A stretch of 33,018 nt of DNA from Pseudogulbenkiania subflava DSM 22618. GTDB lineage: Bacteria > Pseudomonadota > Gammaproteobacteria > Burkholderiales > Chromobacteriaceae. The stretch covers positions 1 to 33,018 of the forward strand of contig NZ_FXAG01000032.1 of assembly GCF_900177275.1 (NCBI RefSeq), in the 5' to 3' direction. This document shows, one piece after another, positions 26,805-33,018 of the stretch (position 1 is its first letter; each line of letters opens with the position of its first letter). The notes under the pieces are model-generated. The model saw only the letters and a list, made by a program, of their open reading frames with translations, was not told where the DNA came from and ran no database searches. A program made the translations under genes and the position numbers.

Positions 26805-26833
26805 ATTATACAGAGGGGCGAGCCCCTCTGCAA
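26805..26833 (-). promoter_or_regulatory. Sigma70-like promoter of the spc block
   Basis: On the minus strand TTGCAG (26833-26828) and a perfect TATAAT (26810-26805) are separated by exactly 17 nt. It lies right after the rpsQ stop codon and drives rplN and the following genes. Nearly the whole spacer, plus three bases of the -35, is a perfect 9-bp inverted repeat. Confidence 0.8.
26811..26830. repeat. 9-bp perfect inverted repeat inside the spc promoter spacer
   Basis: CAGAGGGGC (26811-26819) and GCCCCTCTG (26822-26830) are perfect complements around GA. As RNA it would form a GC-rich hairpin just after rpsQ, but no U run follows. As DNA it would be a symmetric site between -35 and -10. Confidence 0.6.
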
Positions 26834-26836
26834 GCG

Positions 26837-27100
26837 TTACACCTGGCGAGCTTTCTCGACCAGGGCAGTCACAACCCACGACTTGGTCTTCGAGAGCGGG
26901 CGGGATTCGCTGATTACAACGGTATCACCAGCACGGAACTCGTTGTTCTCGTCGTGTGCGTGGAACTTCTTGGAACGGCGGATAATCTTGCCGTAGATCG
27001 GGTGCTTAACCTTGCGCTCGACCAATACGGTAACAGTCTTATCCATCTTGTCGCTGACCACCTTGCCGGTCAGCGAACGTACGACTTTGGTTTCGCTCAT
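26837..27100 (-). CDS. rpsQ: 30S ribosomal protein S17
   Basis: S17 is an OB-fold protein binding helix 11 of 16S rRNA. The 87 residues include [40 protein letters not shown] and [18 protein letters not shown]. It begins 1 nt after the rpmC stop and is the last gene before the spc promoter. Confidence 0.97.
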   Translation of the reverse strand: MSETKVVRSLTGKVVSDKMDKTVTVLVERKVKHPIYGKIIRRSKKFHAHDENNEFRAGDTVVISESRPLSKTKSWVVTALVEKARQV

Positions 27101-27101
27101 A

Positions 27102-27290
27102 TCAAGCCACCTTTTCTTTCAGAACGGTGCGAACACGAGCGATATCGCGACGCACTTTCTTCAGCTCACTGCTCTTGGCGAGCTGCTGGGTGGCGTGCTG
27201 CATGCGCAGCGCGAACTGTGCCTTCAGCAGGCTCAGCAGTTCCACCTTCAGCTCGGCATCAGTCTTTGCTCTCAGTTCGGACGCTTTCAT
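27102..27290 (-). CDS. rpmC: 50S ribosomal protein L29
   Basis: L29 is a small helical protein at the tunnel exit, part of the docking site for SRP and trigger factor. The 62 residues begin [20 protein letters not shown] and contain [20 protein letters not shown]. Its ATG shares one base with the rplP stop (TAATG), so the two are translationally coupled. Confidence 0.96.
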   Translation of the reverse strand: MKASELRAKTDAELKVELLSLLKAQFALRMQHATQQLAKSSELKKVRRDIARVRTVLKEKVA

Positions 27291-27706
27291 TACTGACCTA
27301 CCTGTCTAGTCACAAACACAGTCGGGATCGGCAACTTGGCTGCGGCCAAACGGAAGGCTTCGCGAGCGAGCTCTTCTGCAACGCCATCCATTTCATACAG
27401 CATCTTGCCAGGCTGAATTTCAGCCACATAGTATTCCGTACTACCCTTACCGTTACCCATACGGACTTCGGCGGGCTTGGAGCTGATCGGCTTGTCCGGG
27501 AAAATACGGATCCAGATACGGCCGCCACGCTTGATGTGGCGGGTCATCGCACGGCGAGCCGCCTCGATCTGACGAGCAGTCAGACGGCCACGACCGATAG
27601 CCTTCAGGCCAAAGTCACCGAAGCTGACTTTGTTACCACGAGTAGCGATGCCGGTGTTACGGCCTTTCTGCTGTTTGCGGTACTTGAGTCTAGTTGGCTG
27701 CAGCAT
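27290..27706 (-). CDS. rplP: 50S ribosomal protein L16
   Basis: L16 organises the A-site tRNA elbow and is needed late in 50S assembly. The 138 residues start at the ATG at 27706, giving the canonical [20 protein letters not shown]; a longer frame up to 27742 would add 12 non-conserved residues. [20 protein letters not shown] and [19 protein letters not shown] are typical. Its start lies 17 nt inside the end of rpsC, with AAAGGG as ribosome binding site. Confidence 0.96.
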   Translation of the reverse strand: MLQPTRLKYRKQQKGRNTGIATRGNKVSFGDFGLKAIGRGRLTARQIEAARRAMTRHIKRGGRIWIRIFPDKPISSKPAEVRMGNGKGSTEYYVAEIQPGKMLYEMDGVAEELAREAFRLAAAKLPIPTVFVTRQVGQ

Positions 27707-28391
27707 TGCGCGGACCCTTTCTCGTTTTCTTCTCGGTGGCAACCGGAGCGGCCTGAACCTGACCCGGCTTCAGCTCACCTTTGTAAACCCATACCTTGAT
27801 ACCGATGATGCCGTACGTGGTGTTGGCTTCCGAGGTAGCGTAGTCCACATCGGCACGCAGGGTATGCAGCGGCACACGGCCTTCGCGGTACCATTCGGTA
27901 CGTGCGATTTCGATGCCGTTCAGACGGCCCGAGCTCATGATCTTGATGCCCTGAGCGCCCATACGCATGGCGTTCTGCATGGCACGCTTCATGGCACGGC
28001 GGAACATCACGCGCTTTTCCAGCTGCGAGGCGATACCGTCGGCGATGATTTGAGCGTCGATTTCCGGCTTACGGACTTCTTCGATGTTCACGTGCACCGG
28101 CACGCCCAGGCGCTTCTGCAGTTCTTTCTTCAGAACCTCGATGTCCTCGCCCTTCTTGCCGATCACAACACCCGGACGGGCACTGTGAATGGTGATGCGG
28201 GCGGACTTGGCCGGGCGCTCGATGGTGACACGACCCACGGATGCGTTAGCAAGACGCTTCTTCAGAAAGGCGCGAACGTCGATATCCTGCTTGAGCATAT
28301 CGGCGAAATCATGCGAGTTCGCGAACCACTTGGAAGACCAGTTCTTGTTAACGGCAAGACGGAAACCCGTCGGATGAATCTTCTGACCCAT
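27690..28391 (-). CDS. rpsC: 30S ribosomal protein S3
   Basis: S3 shapes the mRNA entry site and has helicase-like function with S4 and S5. The 233 residues begin [20 protein letters not shown], followed by the KH domain with [16 protein letters not shown] and the C-terminal domain ([33 protein letters not shown]). A basic tail ([16 protein letters not shown]) ends it. It overlaps rplP by 17 nt and follows rplV by 10 nt. Confidence 0.97.
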   Translation of the reverse strand: MGQKIHPTGFRLAVNKNWSSKWFANSHDFADMLKQDIDVRAFLKKRLANASVGRVTIERPAKSARITIHSARPGVVIGKKGEDIEVLKKELQKRLGVPVHVNIEEVRKPEIDAQIIADGIASQLEKRVMFRRAMKRAMQNAMRMGAQGIKIMSSGRLNGIEIARTEWYREGRVPLHTLRADVDYATSEANTTYGIIGIKVWVYKGELKPGQVQAAPVATEKKTRKGPRNAAAN

Positions 28392-28401
28392 TGCTTACCC
28401 C

Positions 28402-28731
28402 TTAGTTGCCCACGGTCAACGTGATATGGCAAGTCTGCTTTTCGATACGGTTGCCACGGCCTTTTGCACGGGCAGCGAAACGCTTCAGACTCGGACCTTT
28501 GTCAACGAAGATGGCTGCCACCTTCAGGGTGTCGATGTCGGCACCCTCGTTGTGCTCGGCGTTGGCGATAGCCGACTCCAGCACTTTCTTGACAATCACG
28601 GCGCCTTTTTTCGGGCTGAACGCCAGGATGTTCAGGGCCTGATCGACGGACTTGCCGCGGATCAGATCGGCCACCAGGCGGCACTTCTGTGCCGACAGGC
28701 GGACGGTGTTCAAATGTGCAGATACTCTCAT
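28402..28731 (-). CDS. rplV: 50S ribosomal protein L22
   Basis: L22 reaches into the peptide exit tunnel; its beta-hairpin loop is the site of macrolide-resistance changes in other species. The 109 residues include [32 protein letters not shown] and the C-terminal [19 protein letters not shown]. It follows rpsS by 9 nt. Confidence 0.97.
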   Translation of the reverse strand: MRVSAHLNTVRLSAQKCRLVADLIRGKSVDQALNILAFSPKKGAVIVKKVLESAIANAEHNEGADIDTLKVAAIFVDKGPSLKRFAARAKGRGNRIEKQTCHITLTVGN

Positions 28732-28740
28732 CGCTTCACC

Positions 28741-29019
28741 TTACCTCTTCTTCGCCTTCTTGTCGGCAGCGTGGCCCTTGAAGGTACGAGTCAGGGAGAA
28801 TTCGCCCAGTTTATGACCGACCATGTTTTCGGATACATAAACCGGCACATGGGTGCGACCGTTGTGTACAGCGATAGTCAGGCCAATGAAATCCGGCAGG
28901 ACGGTCGAACGACGCGACCAGGTCTTGATCGGACGTTTATCACTGGTCGCACGCGCCGCGTCCACCTTCTTCAGAAGGTGCAGATCAACAAACGGGCCTT
29001 TTTTCTGCGAACGTGCCAT
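28741..29019 (-). CDS. rpsS: 30S ribosomal protein S19
   Basis: S19 sits at the 30S head with S13 and contacts the A site. The 92 residues begin [20 protein letters not shown] and contain [40 protein letters not shown] and [10 protein letters not shown]. It follows rplB by 7 nt. Confidence 0.97.
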   Translation of the reverse strand: MARSQKKGPFVDLHLLKKVDAARATSDKRPIKTWSRRSTVLPDFIGLTIAVHNGRTHVPVYVSENMVGHKLGEFSLTRTFKGHAADKKAKKR

Positions 29020-29026
29020 ATGTCAA

Positions 29027-29860
29027 TTACCCTTTAGTGGAATAGCGACGGCGTACGATCATATTGTCGGTACGCTTGTTGCGACGGGTACGGAAGCCCT
29101 TGGTCGGCGTGCCCCATGGGCTAACCGGCACACGACCTTCACCCGTACGACCTTCACCACCACCATGCGGGTGATCGATCGGGTTCATGGCAGTACCACG
29201 AACGGTCGGACGGATACCACGCCAACGGGTTGCACCGGCCTTGCCGAGCTTGCGCAGGCTGTGCTCTTCGTTACCCACTTCACCAACGGTGGCACGGCAA
29301 TCGACATGTACCTTGCGGATTTCGCCGGAGCGCAGACGCAGCTGAGCGTAAACGCCTTCGCGCGCCAGCAACATGGCGGAAGCACCCGCGGAACGCACCA
29401 TCTGGGCACCCTTGCCCGGCTGCAGTTCTACGCAGTGAATGGTGGTACCAACCGGAATGTTGCGGATCGGCAGGCAGTTACCAGCCTTGATCGGCGCTTC
29501 GGCGCCAGACAGCAGAACGGCACCAACCTTCACACCGCGCGGAGCGATGATGTAGCGGCGCTCGCCGTCGGCGTAGCACAGCAGGGCGATATGCGCGGTG
29601 CGGTTCGGATCGTATTCGATACGCTCAACCTTGGCCGGGATACCGTCCTTGTTGCGACGGAAGTCGACGATACGGTAGTGCTGCTTGTGGCCGCCACCGC
29701 GATGACGCACAGTGATGTGGCCGTTGTTGTTACGGCCGGAGGTCGAGTTCTTCTTTTCGACCAGAGCGGCGTGCGGAGCACCTTTGTGCAGGTCAGGGTG
29801 AACCACCTTGACTACGGCACGGCGACCCGCGGAAGTCGGTTTTACTTTAACGATAGGCAT
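29027..29860 (-). CDS. rplB: 50S ribosomal protein L2
   Basis: L2 is a primary 23S rRNA binder close to the peptidyl transferase centre. The 277 residues include [20 protein letters not shown] in the N-terminal part and the C-terminal signature [19 protein letters not shown], with the histidine thought important near the active site. It follows rplW by 11 nt. Confidence 0.97.
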   Translation of the reverse strand: MPIVKVKPTSAGRRAVVKVVHPDLHKGAPHAALVEKKNSTSGRNNNGHITVRHRGGGHKQHYRIVDFRRNKDGIPAKVERIEYDPNRTAHIALLCYADGERRYIIAPRGVKVGAVLLSGAEAPIKAGNCLPIRNIPVGTTIHCVELQPGKGAQMVRSAGASAMLLAREGVYAQLRLRSGEIRKVHVDCRATVGEVGNEEHSLRKLGKAGATRWRGIRPTVRGTAMNPIDHPHGGGEGRTGEGRVPVSPWGTPTKGFRTRRNKRTDNMIVRRRYSTKG

Positions 29861-29871
29861 GCTCTATCTCC

Positions 29872-30174
29872 TCACTCAGCTGCAGTCGCAGTCAGGTCGA
29901 TTTCCTGACCGGCCACCAGGCTGACGTAAGCCTTTTTCCAGTCCTTGCGACGGCCGAAAGTACGACCAAAGCGCTTAACCTTGCCCTTGACGTTCACGGT
30001 GGAAACACCGTCAACTTTTACGTTGAACAGCATCTCGACAGCCGCTTTGATTTCCGGCTTGGTAGCATCGCTAGCGACGCGGAACACGACTTGCTGGTTT
30101 TTCTCGGAGACGAGAGTGCTCTTCTCGGAAACAACCGGAGCAAGGATTACTTGCAACAAACGTTCCTGATTCAT
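29872..30174 (-). CDS. rplW: 50S ribosomal protein L23
   Basis: L23 forms the main docking site for trigger factor and SRP at the tunnel exit. The 100 residues ([20 protein letters not shown]) match the E. coli length and keep [20 protein letters not shown] and [15 protein letters not shown] use the ATG at 30174, which overlaps the rplD stop (ATGA) and has GAGGAG before it; a GTG two codons upstream (30180) is less likely. Confidence 0.95.
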   Translation of the reverse strand: MNQERLLQVILAPVVSEKSTLVSEKNQQVVFRVASDATKPEIKAAVEMLFNVKVDGVSTVNVKGKVKRFGRTFGRRKDWKKAYVSLVAGQEIDLTATAAE

Positions 30175-30791
30175 GCCCACTGCTCCTCGAGTTGCTTCAC
30201 GGCGTCGCGAGTGATCACGATTTTCTTGAAACGCAGCAGGCTGTACGGATCAACTTGCTGAGTCTCGATCACCAGCACATTCGGCAGGTTGCGCGACGAC
30301 AGATACAGGTTTTCATCCATTTCGTTGGTGATGAACAGACCCTGCTCGATCCCCATGGACTTAACCAGGCCGACGAACTCTTTGGTTTTCGGCGTTTCAA
30401 CCGCGAGGGTGTCGACAACGACCAGACGCTCGTCACGGACCAGCTGCGACAGGATCGCGGCCATACCGGCACGGAACATCTTGCGGTTTACCTTGTGCGA
30501 GAAGTTCTCGTCCGGGCTGTTCGGGAAGGTGCGACCACCACCACGCCAGATCGGCGAGGAAGTCATACCGGAGCGGGCACGACCAGTACCCTTTTGACGC
30601 CACGGTTTCTTGGTGGAGTGCTTCACTTCAGCACGGGTCTTCTGGGCACGGTTGGCGCTGCGGGCGTTAGCCAGGAACGCGGTAACCACCTGATGGACCA
30701 GAGCTTCATTGTATTCGCGACCGAACAAACCTTCGGAAGCCTGCAGGCCTTCTACGGCCTGACCCTGTACATTGATAACCTTCAATTCCAT
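30171..30791 (-). CDS. rplD: 50S ribosomal protein L4
   Basis: L4 reaches into the exit tunnel with a long loop. In E. coli it also represses the S10 operon by attenuation at its leader. The 206 residues include [20 protein letters not shown] and [21 protein letters not shown] use the ATG at 30791, overlapping the rplC stop (TGATG), rather than the GTG one codon upstream. Whether autoregulation exists here is unknown. Confidence 0.96.
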   Translation of the reverse strand: MELKVINVQGQAVEGLQASEGLFGREYNEALVHQVVTAFLANARSANRAQKTRAEVKHSTKKPWRQKGTGRARSGMTSSPIWRGGGRTFPNSPDENFSHKVNRKMFRAGMAAILSQLVRDERLVVVDTLAVETPKTKEFVGLVKSMGIEQGLFITNEMDENLYLSSRNLPNVLVIETQQVDPYSLLRFKKIVITRDAVKQLEEQWA

Positions 30792-31435
30792 CACGCACCC
30801 GCCTTCACACTAGGACGAACGACGACATCACCGTTCGTGGCACCCGGAACGGCACCCTTGACCAGAATCAGTTGACGTTCGGTATCGATGCGGACGATTT
30901 CCAGACGCTGCACGGTGCTCTGTACGTTACCGTACTGACCAGCCATGCGCTTACCCGGCAGTACGCGACCCGGATCCTGCGCTTGACCGATGGAACCCGG
31001 GGTGTTGTGCGAACGCGAGTTACCGTGGGAAGCTCGGTTGGAGGAGAAGTTGTGACGCTTGATCACACCGGAGAAACCCTTACCCTTGGAGGTACCGGTA
31101 ACGTCAACGAGTTGACCTACCTGGAAGATTTCGACGGTGATGGCATCGCCCGGCTTGAACTGCGACAGCTGTTCAGCGCTCAGAACGAACTCACCCAGAC
31201 CACGACCGGCTTCAACGCCTGCCTTGGCAAAGTGACCAGCCTCAGCCTTGTTGACGCGATTGGCTTTGCAGGAACCATAGGTCACCTGAACAGCTTCGTA
31301 GCCATCAACTTCGGCGGTTTTGATTTGCGTGACGCGATTGGCAGCCATGTCCAGCACAGTTACCGGGATGGAAGCACCATCTTCGGCAAAAATGCGGGTC
31401 ATGCCGACTTTGCGACCGACAAGACCTAAACTCAT
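30791..31435 (-). CDS. rplC: 50S ribosomal protein L3
   Basis: L3 helps start 50S assembly and its loop approaches the peptidyl transferase centre. The 214 residues begin [20 protein letters not shown]. The extended loop holds [20 protein letters not shown] with the following [19 protein letters not shown], where the Gln of the GQ is the usual PrmB methylation site. Start is supported by AAAGGAA before the ATG at 31435. A terminator-like hairpin and a promoter separate it from rpsJ. Confidence 0.97.
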   Translation of the reverse strand: MSLGLVGRKVGMTRIFAEDGASIPVTVLDMAANRVTQIKTAEVDGYEAVQVTYGSCKANRVNKAEAGHFAKAGVEAGRGLGEFVLSAEQLSQFKPGDAITVEIFQVGQLVDVTGTSKGKGFSGVIKRHNFSSNRASHGNSRSHNTPGSIGQAQDPGRVLPGKRMAGQYGNVQSTVQRLEIVRIDTERQLILVKGAVPGATNGDVVVRPSVKAGA

Positions 31436-31477
31436 GTTTATTTCCTTTTGCAGGGCCGATTACGATTGACCGGCTCA

Positions 31478-31516
31478 TAAAAACAAAAGCGGACTCGCCA
31501 AAATGGCGAGTCCGCT
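31478..31516 (-). terminator. Strong intrinsic terminator between rpsJ and rplC
   Basis: Arms 31488-31500 and 31504-31516 form a perfect 13-bp stem around a 3-nt A/T loop. On the minus strand the stem runs into TTTTGTTTTT (through 31478). All features of an intrinsic terminator for the tuf-rpsJ transcript are present, yet rplC follows 43 nt later. It separates the str-type transcript from the S10 genes, or acts as an attenuator. Confidence 0.8.
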
Positions 31517-31546
31517 AATGTATCACAGAAAATTCAACGATCGCAA
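31517..31546 (-). promoter_or_regulatory. Sigma70-like promoter of the S10 (rplC) block
   Basis: On the minus strand TTGCGA (31546-31541) and TACATT (31522-31517) lie 18 nt apart, with TGA ahead of the -10 as an extended box. The predicted start site, about 6-7 nt downstream, falls inside the first arm of the terminator hairpin. It would drive rplC and the following genes. Confidence 0.6.
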
Positions 31547-31579
31547 GCACTTAGGCCTGCAACAGGTGAACCCTTGTGC

Positions 31580-31891
31580 TTACTGCAGCTTGATTTCCAC
31601 ATCGACACCGGCCGGCAGATCGAGCTTCATCAGCGCGTCCACAGTTTTGTCGGTCGGATCAACGATGTCCATCAGACGCAGGTGAGTACGGATTTCCAGC
31701 TGGTCGCGGGAAGTCTTGTTCACGTGCGGCGAACGCAGGATGTTGAAACGCTCGATCTTGGTCGGCAGTGGAACCGGACCTTTGACCACAGCGCCAGTGC
31801 GCTTGGCAGTTTCAACGATTTCCTGGGCGGAGCGGTCGATCAGGTTGTAATCGAAAGCTTTCAGGCGAATGCGGATTTTTTGGCTTTGCAT
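31580..31891 (-). CDS. rpsJ: 30S ribosomal protein S10 (NusE)
   Basis: S10 is a 30S head protein and, as NusE, a transcription antitermination factor that binds NusB and NusG. The 103 residues match E. coli. It begins [20 protein letters not shown] and keeps [35 protein letters not shown] (two parts) and [20 protein letters not shown]. It follows tuf by 14 nt. It is separated from rplC by a terminator and promoter, so here it belongs to the tuf transcript. Confidence 0.97.
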   Translation of the reverse strand: MQSQKIRIRLKAFDYNLIDRSAQEIVETAKRTGAVVKGPVPLPTKIERFNILRSPHVNKTSRDQLEIRTHLRLMDIVDPTDKTVDALMKLDLPAGVDVEIKLQ

Positions 31892-31905
31892 CTTGGGCTT
31901 TCCGA

Positions 31906-33018
31906 TTAGGCGATGATCTTGGCAACGACGCCGGCGCCGACGGTACGGCCACCTTCACGGATGGCGAAGCGCAGACCTTCTTCCATGGCGATCGGAGCGA
32001 TCAGTTCCACGGTGATTTCCACGTTGTCACCCGGCATTACCATTTCCACACCTTCGGCCAGGCTTACGGCGCCGGTCACGTCGGTGGTACGGAAGTAAAA
32101 CTGCGGACGGTAGTTAGCAAAGAACGGGGTGTGACGACCGCCTTCTTCTTTGCTCAGTACGTAGACCGAAGCAGAGAACTTGGTGTGCGGGGTGATCGAA
32201 CCCGGCTTGGCCAGTACCTGACCGCGCTCAACGTCTTCACGCTTGGTGCCGCGCAACAGAACGCCAACGTTGTCGCCAGCCTGACCCTGATCCAGCAGCT
32301 TGCGGAACATTTCCACACCGGTGCAGGTGGTCTTCGCGGTGGCCTTCAGGCCCACGATTTCCAGTTCTTCGCCGACTTTGACGATGCCGCGCTCAACACG
32401 ACCGGTCACCACGGTGCCACGACCGGAGATCGAGAACACGTCTTCGATCGGCAGCAGGAACGGCTTGTCTACAGCGCGCTCCGGGGTCGGGATGTAGCTG
32501 TCCAGCGCGTCGGCCAGACGGAAGATCGACGGCTCACCCATTTCGGACTGATCGCCTTCCAGCGCCAGACGAGCGGAGCCGGTGATGATCGGGGTGTCGT
32601 CACCCGGGAAGTCGTAGGACGACAGCAGGTCGCGCACTTCCATTTCCACCAGTTCCAGCAGTTCGGCGTCGTCCACCAGGTCAGCCTTGTTCAGGTAGAC
32701 GATGATGTACGGCACACCCACCTGACGGGACAGCAGGATGTGTTCACGGGTTTGCGGCATCGGACCGTCAGCGGCCGAGCACACCAGAATCGCGCCGTCC
32801 ATCTGGGCAGCACCGGTGATCATGTTCTTCACATAGTCGGCGTGGCCCGGGCAGTCTACGTGAGCGTAGTGACGGGTAGCGGTTTCGTATTCAACGTGAG
32901 CGGTATTAATGGTAATACCACGTGCCTTTTCTTCCGGCGCGCTGTCGATCTGGGAGTAGTCTTTGGCTTCGCCACCGAATTTCTTCGACAGAATGGTGGT
33001 GATAGCGGCGGTCAGCGT
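31906..33018 (-). CDS. tuf: Elongation factor Tu, lacking the N-terminal end (window edge)
   Basis: EF-Tu delivers aminoacyl-tRNA to the ribosome. The visible 370 residues lack only about 26 N-terminal ones of the usual 396, including the P-loop. G-domain motifs [12 protein letters not shown] (G3) and NKADLVDD (G4), plus [20 protein letters not shown], are present. Domains 2 and 3 follow with [38 protein letters not shown]. The stop at 31906 leaves 14 nt to rpsJ. This is the copy at the end of the str operon (rpsL-rpsG-fusA-tuf), with those genes expected to the right of the window. Confidence 0.98.
   Translation of the reverse strand, partial: TLTAAITTILSKKFGGEAKDYSQIDSAPEEKARGITINTAHVEYETATRHYAHVDCPGHADYVKNMITGAAQMDGAILVCSAADGPMPQTREHILLSRQVGVPYIIVYLNKADLVDDAELLELVEMEVRDLLSSYDFPGDDTPIITGSARLALEGDQSEMGEPSIFRLADALDSYIPTPERAVDKPFLLPIEDVFSISGRGTVVTGRVERGIVKVGEELEIVGLKATAKTTCTGVEMFRKLLDQGQAGDNVGVLLRGTKREDVERGQVLAKPGSITPHTKFSASVYVLSKEEGGRHTPFFANYRPQFYFRTTDVTGAVSLAEGVEMVMPGDNVEITVELIAPIAMEEGLRFAIREGGRTVGAGVVAKIIA

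Noticed and set aside
29230-29490. Plus-strand frames opposite the ribosomal protein genes
   Set aside because: All are antisense to confidently identified ribosomal proteins and have no motif of their own.

Overview
The window is GC-rich and carries the complete S10-spc-alpha ribosomal protein run. Its RpoA and ribosomal protein sequences look betaproteobacterial, most like Neisseriales of the Chromobacterium type. That placement is recalled family resemblance, not a computed phylogeny. I found no tRNA, rRNA, CRISPR array, insertion sequence or phage gene.

Region 1 (1-5062) is a catabolic cluster. A 5'-complete but truncated muconate cycloisomerase gene (catB, leftward) faces antABC (rightward), which encodes the three-part anthranilate 1,2-dioxygenase. 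An AraC/XylS-type regulator (antR-like) follows antC. Together they suggest anthranilate -> catechol -> cis,cis-muconate -> muconolactone. No dihydrodiol dehydrogenase follows antC, which fits anthranilate rather than benzoate. The 515-nt catB-antA spacer holds the most interesting structure in the window: two mirror-image copies of an XylS-like promoter, each with two GGATA boxes 22 nt apart and a TATTCA box 19 nt further on. One points at antABC and the other at catB. Nearer catB lies an ATAC-N7-GTAT box of the CatM/BenM (LysR) type.

Region 2 (5097-17916) is mixed housekeeping and signalling. It starts with a membrane PAS-GGDEF-EAL protein (leftward). A rightward series follows: a small secreted protein of unknown function, miaB, a YciI-like gene, then phoH-ybeY-corC-lnt, the conserved ybeZYX-lnt block. 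A Cache-HAMP methyl-accepting chemotaxis protein (leftward) comes next, then a YcbX-like MOSC protein and a glutaminase (both rightward).

Region 3 (17936-33018) is leftward and starts, in transcription order, with a partial tuf: tuf-rpsJ / rplC-rplD-rplW-rplB-rpsS-rplV-rpsC-rplP-rpmC-rpsQ / rplN-rplX-rplE-rpsN-rpsH-rplF-rplR-rpsE-rpmD-rplO-secY-infA-rpmJ / rpsM-rpsK-rpsD-rpoA-rplQ. It ends in a bidirectional terminator shared with glsA. At each slash I see a sigma70-like promoter overlapping an inverted repeat. The one between rpsJ and rplC is a strong intrinsic terminator whose first arm contains the predicted start site of the promoter in front of it.

All gene calls rest on reading the translations. 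Promoter, operator and hairpin calls rest on motif and spacing inspection only.
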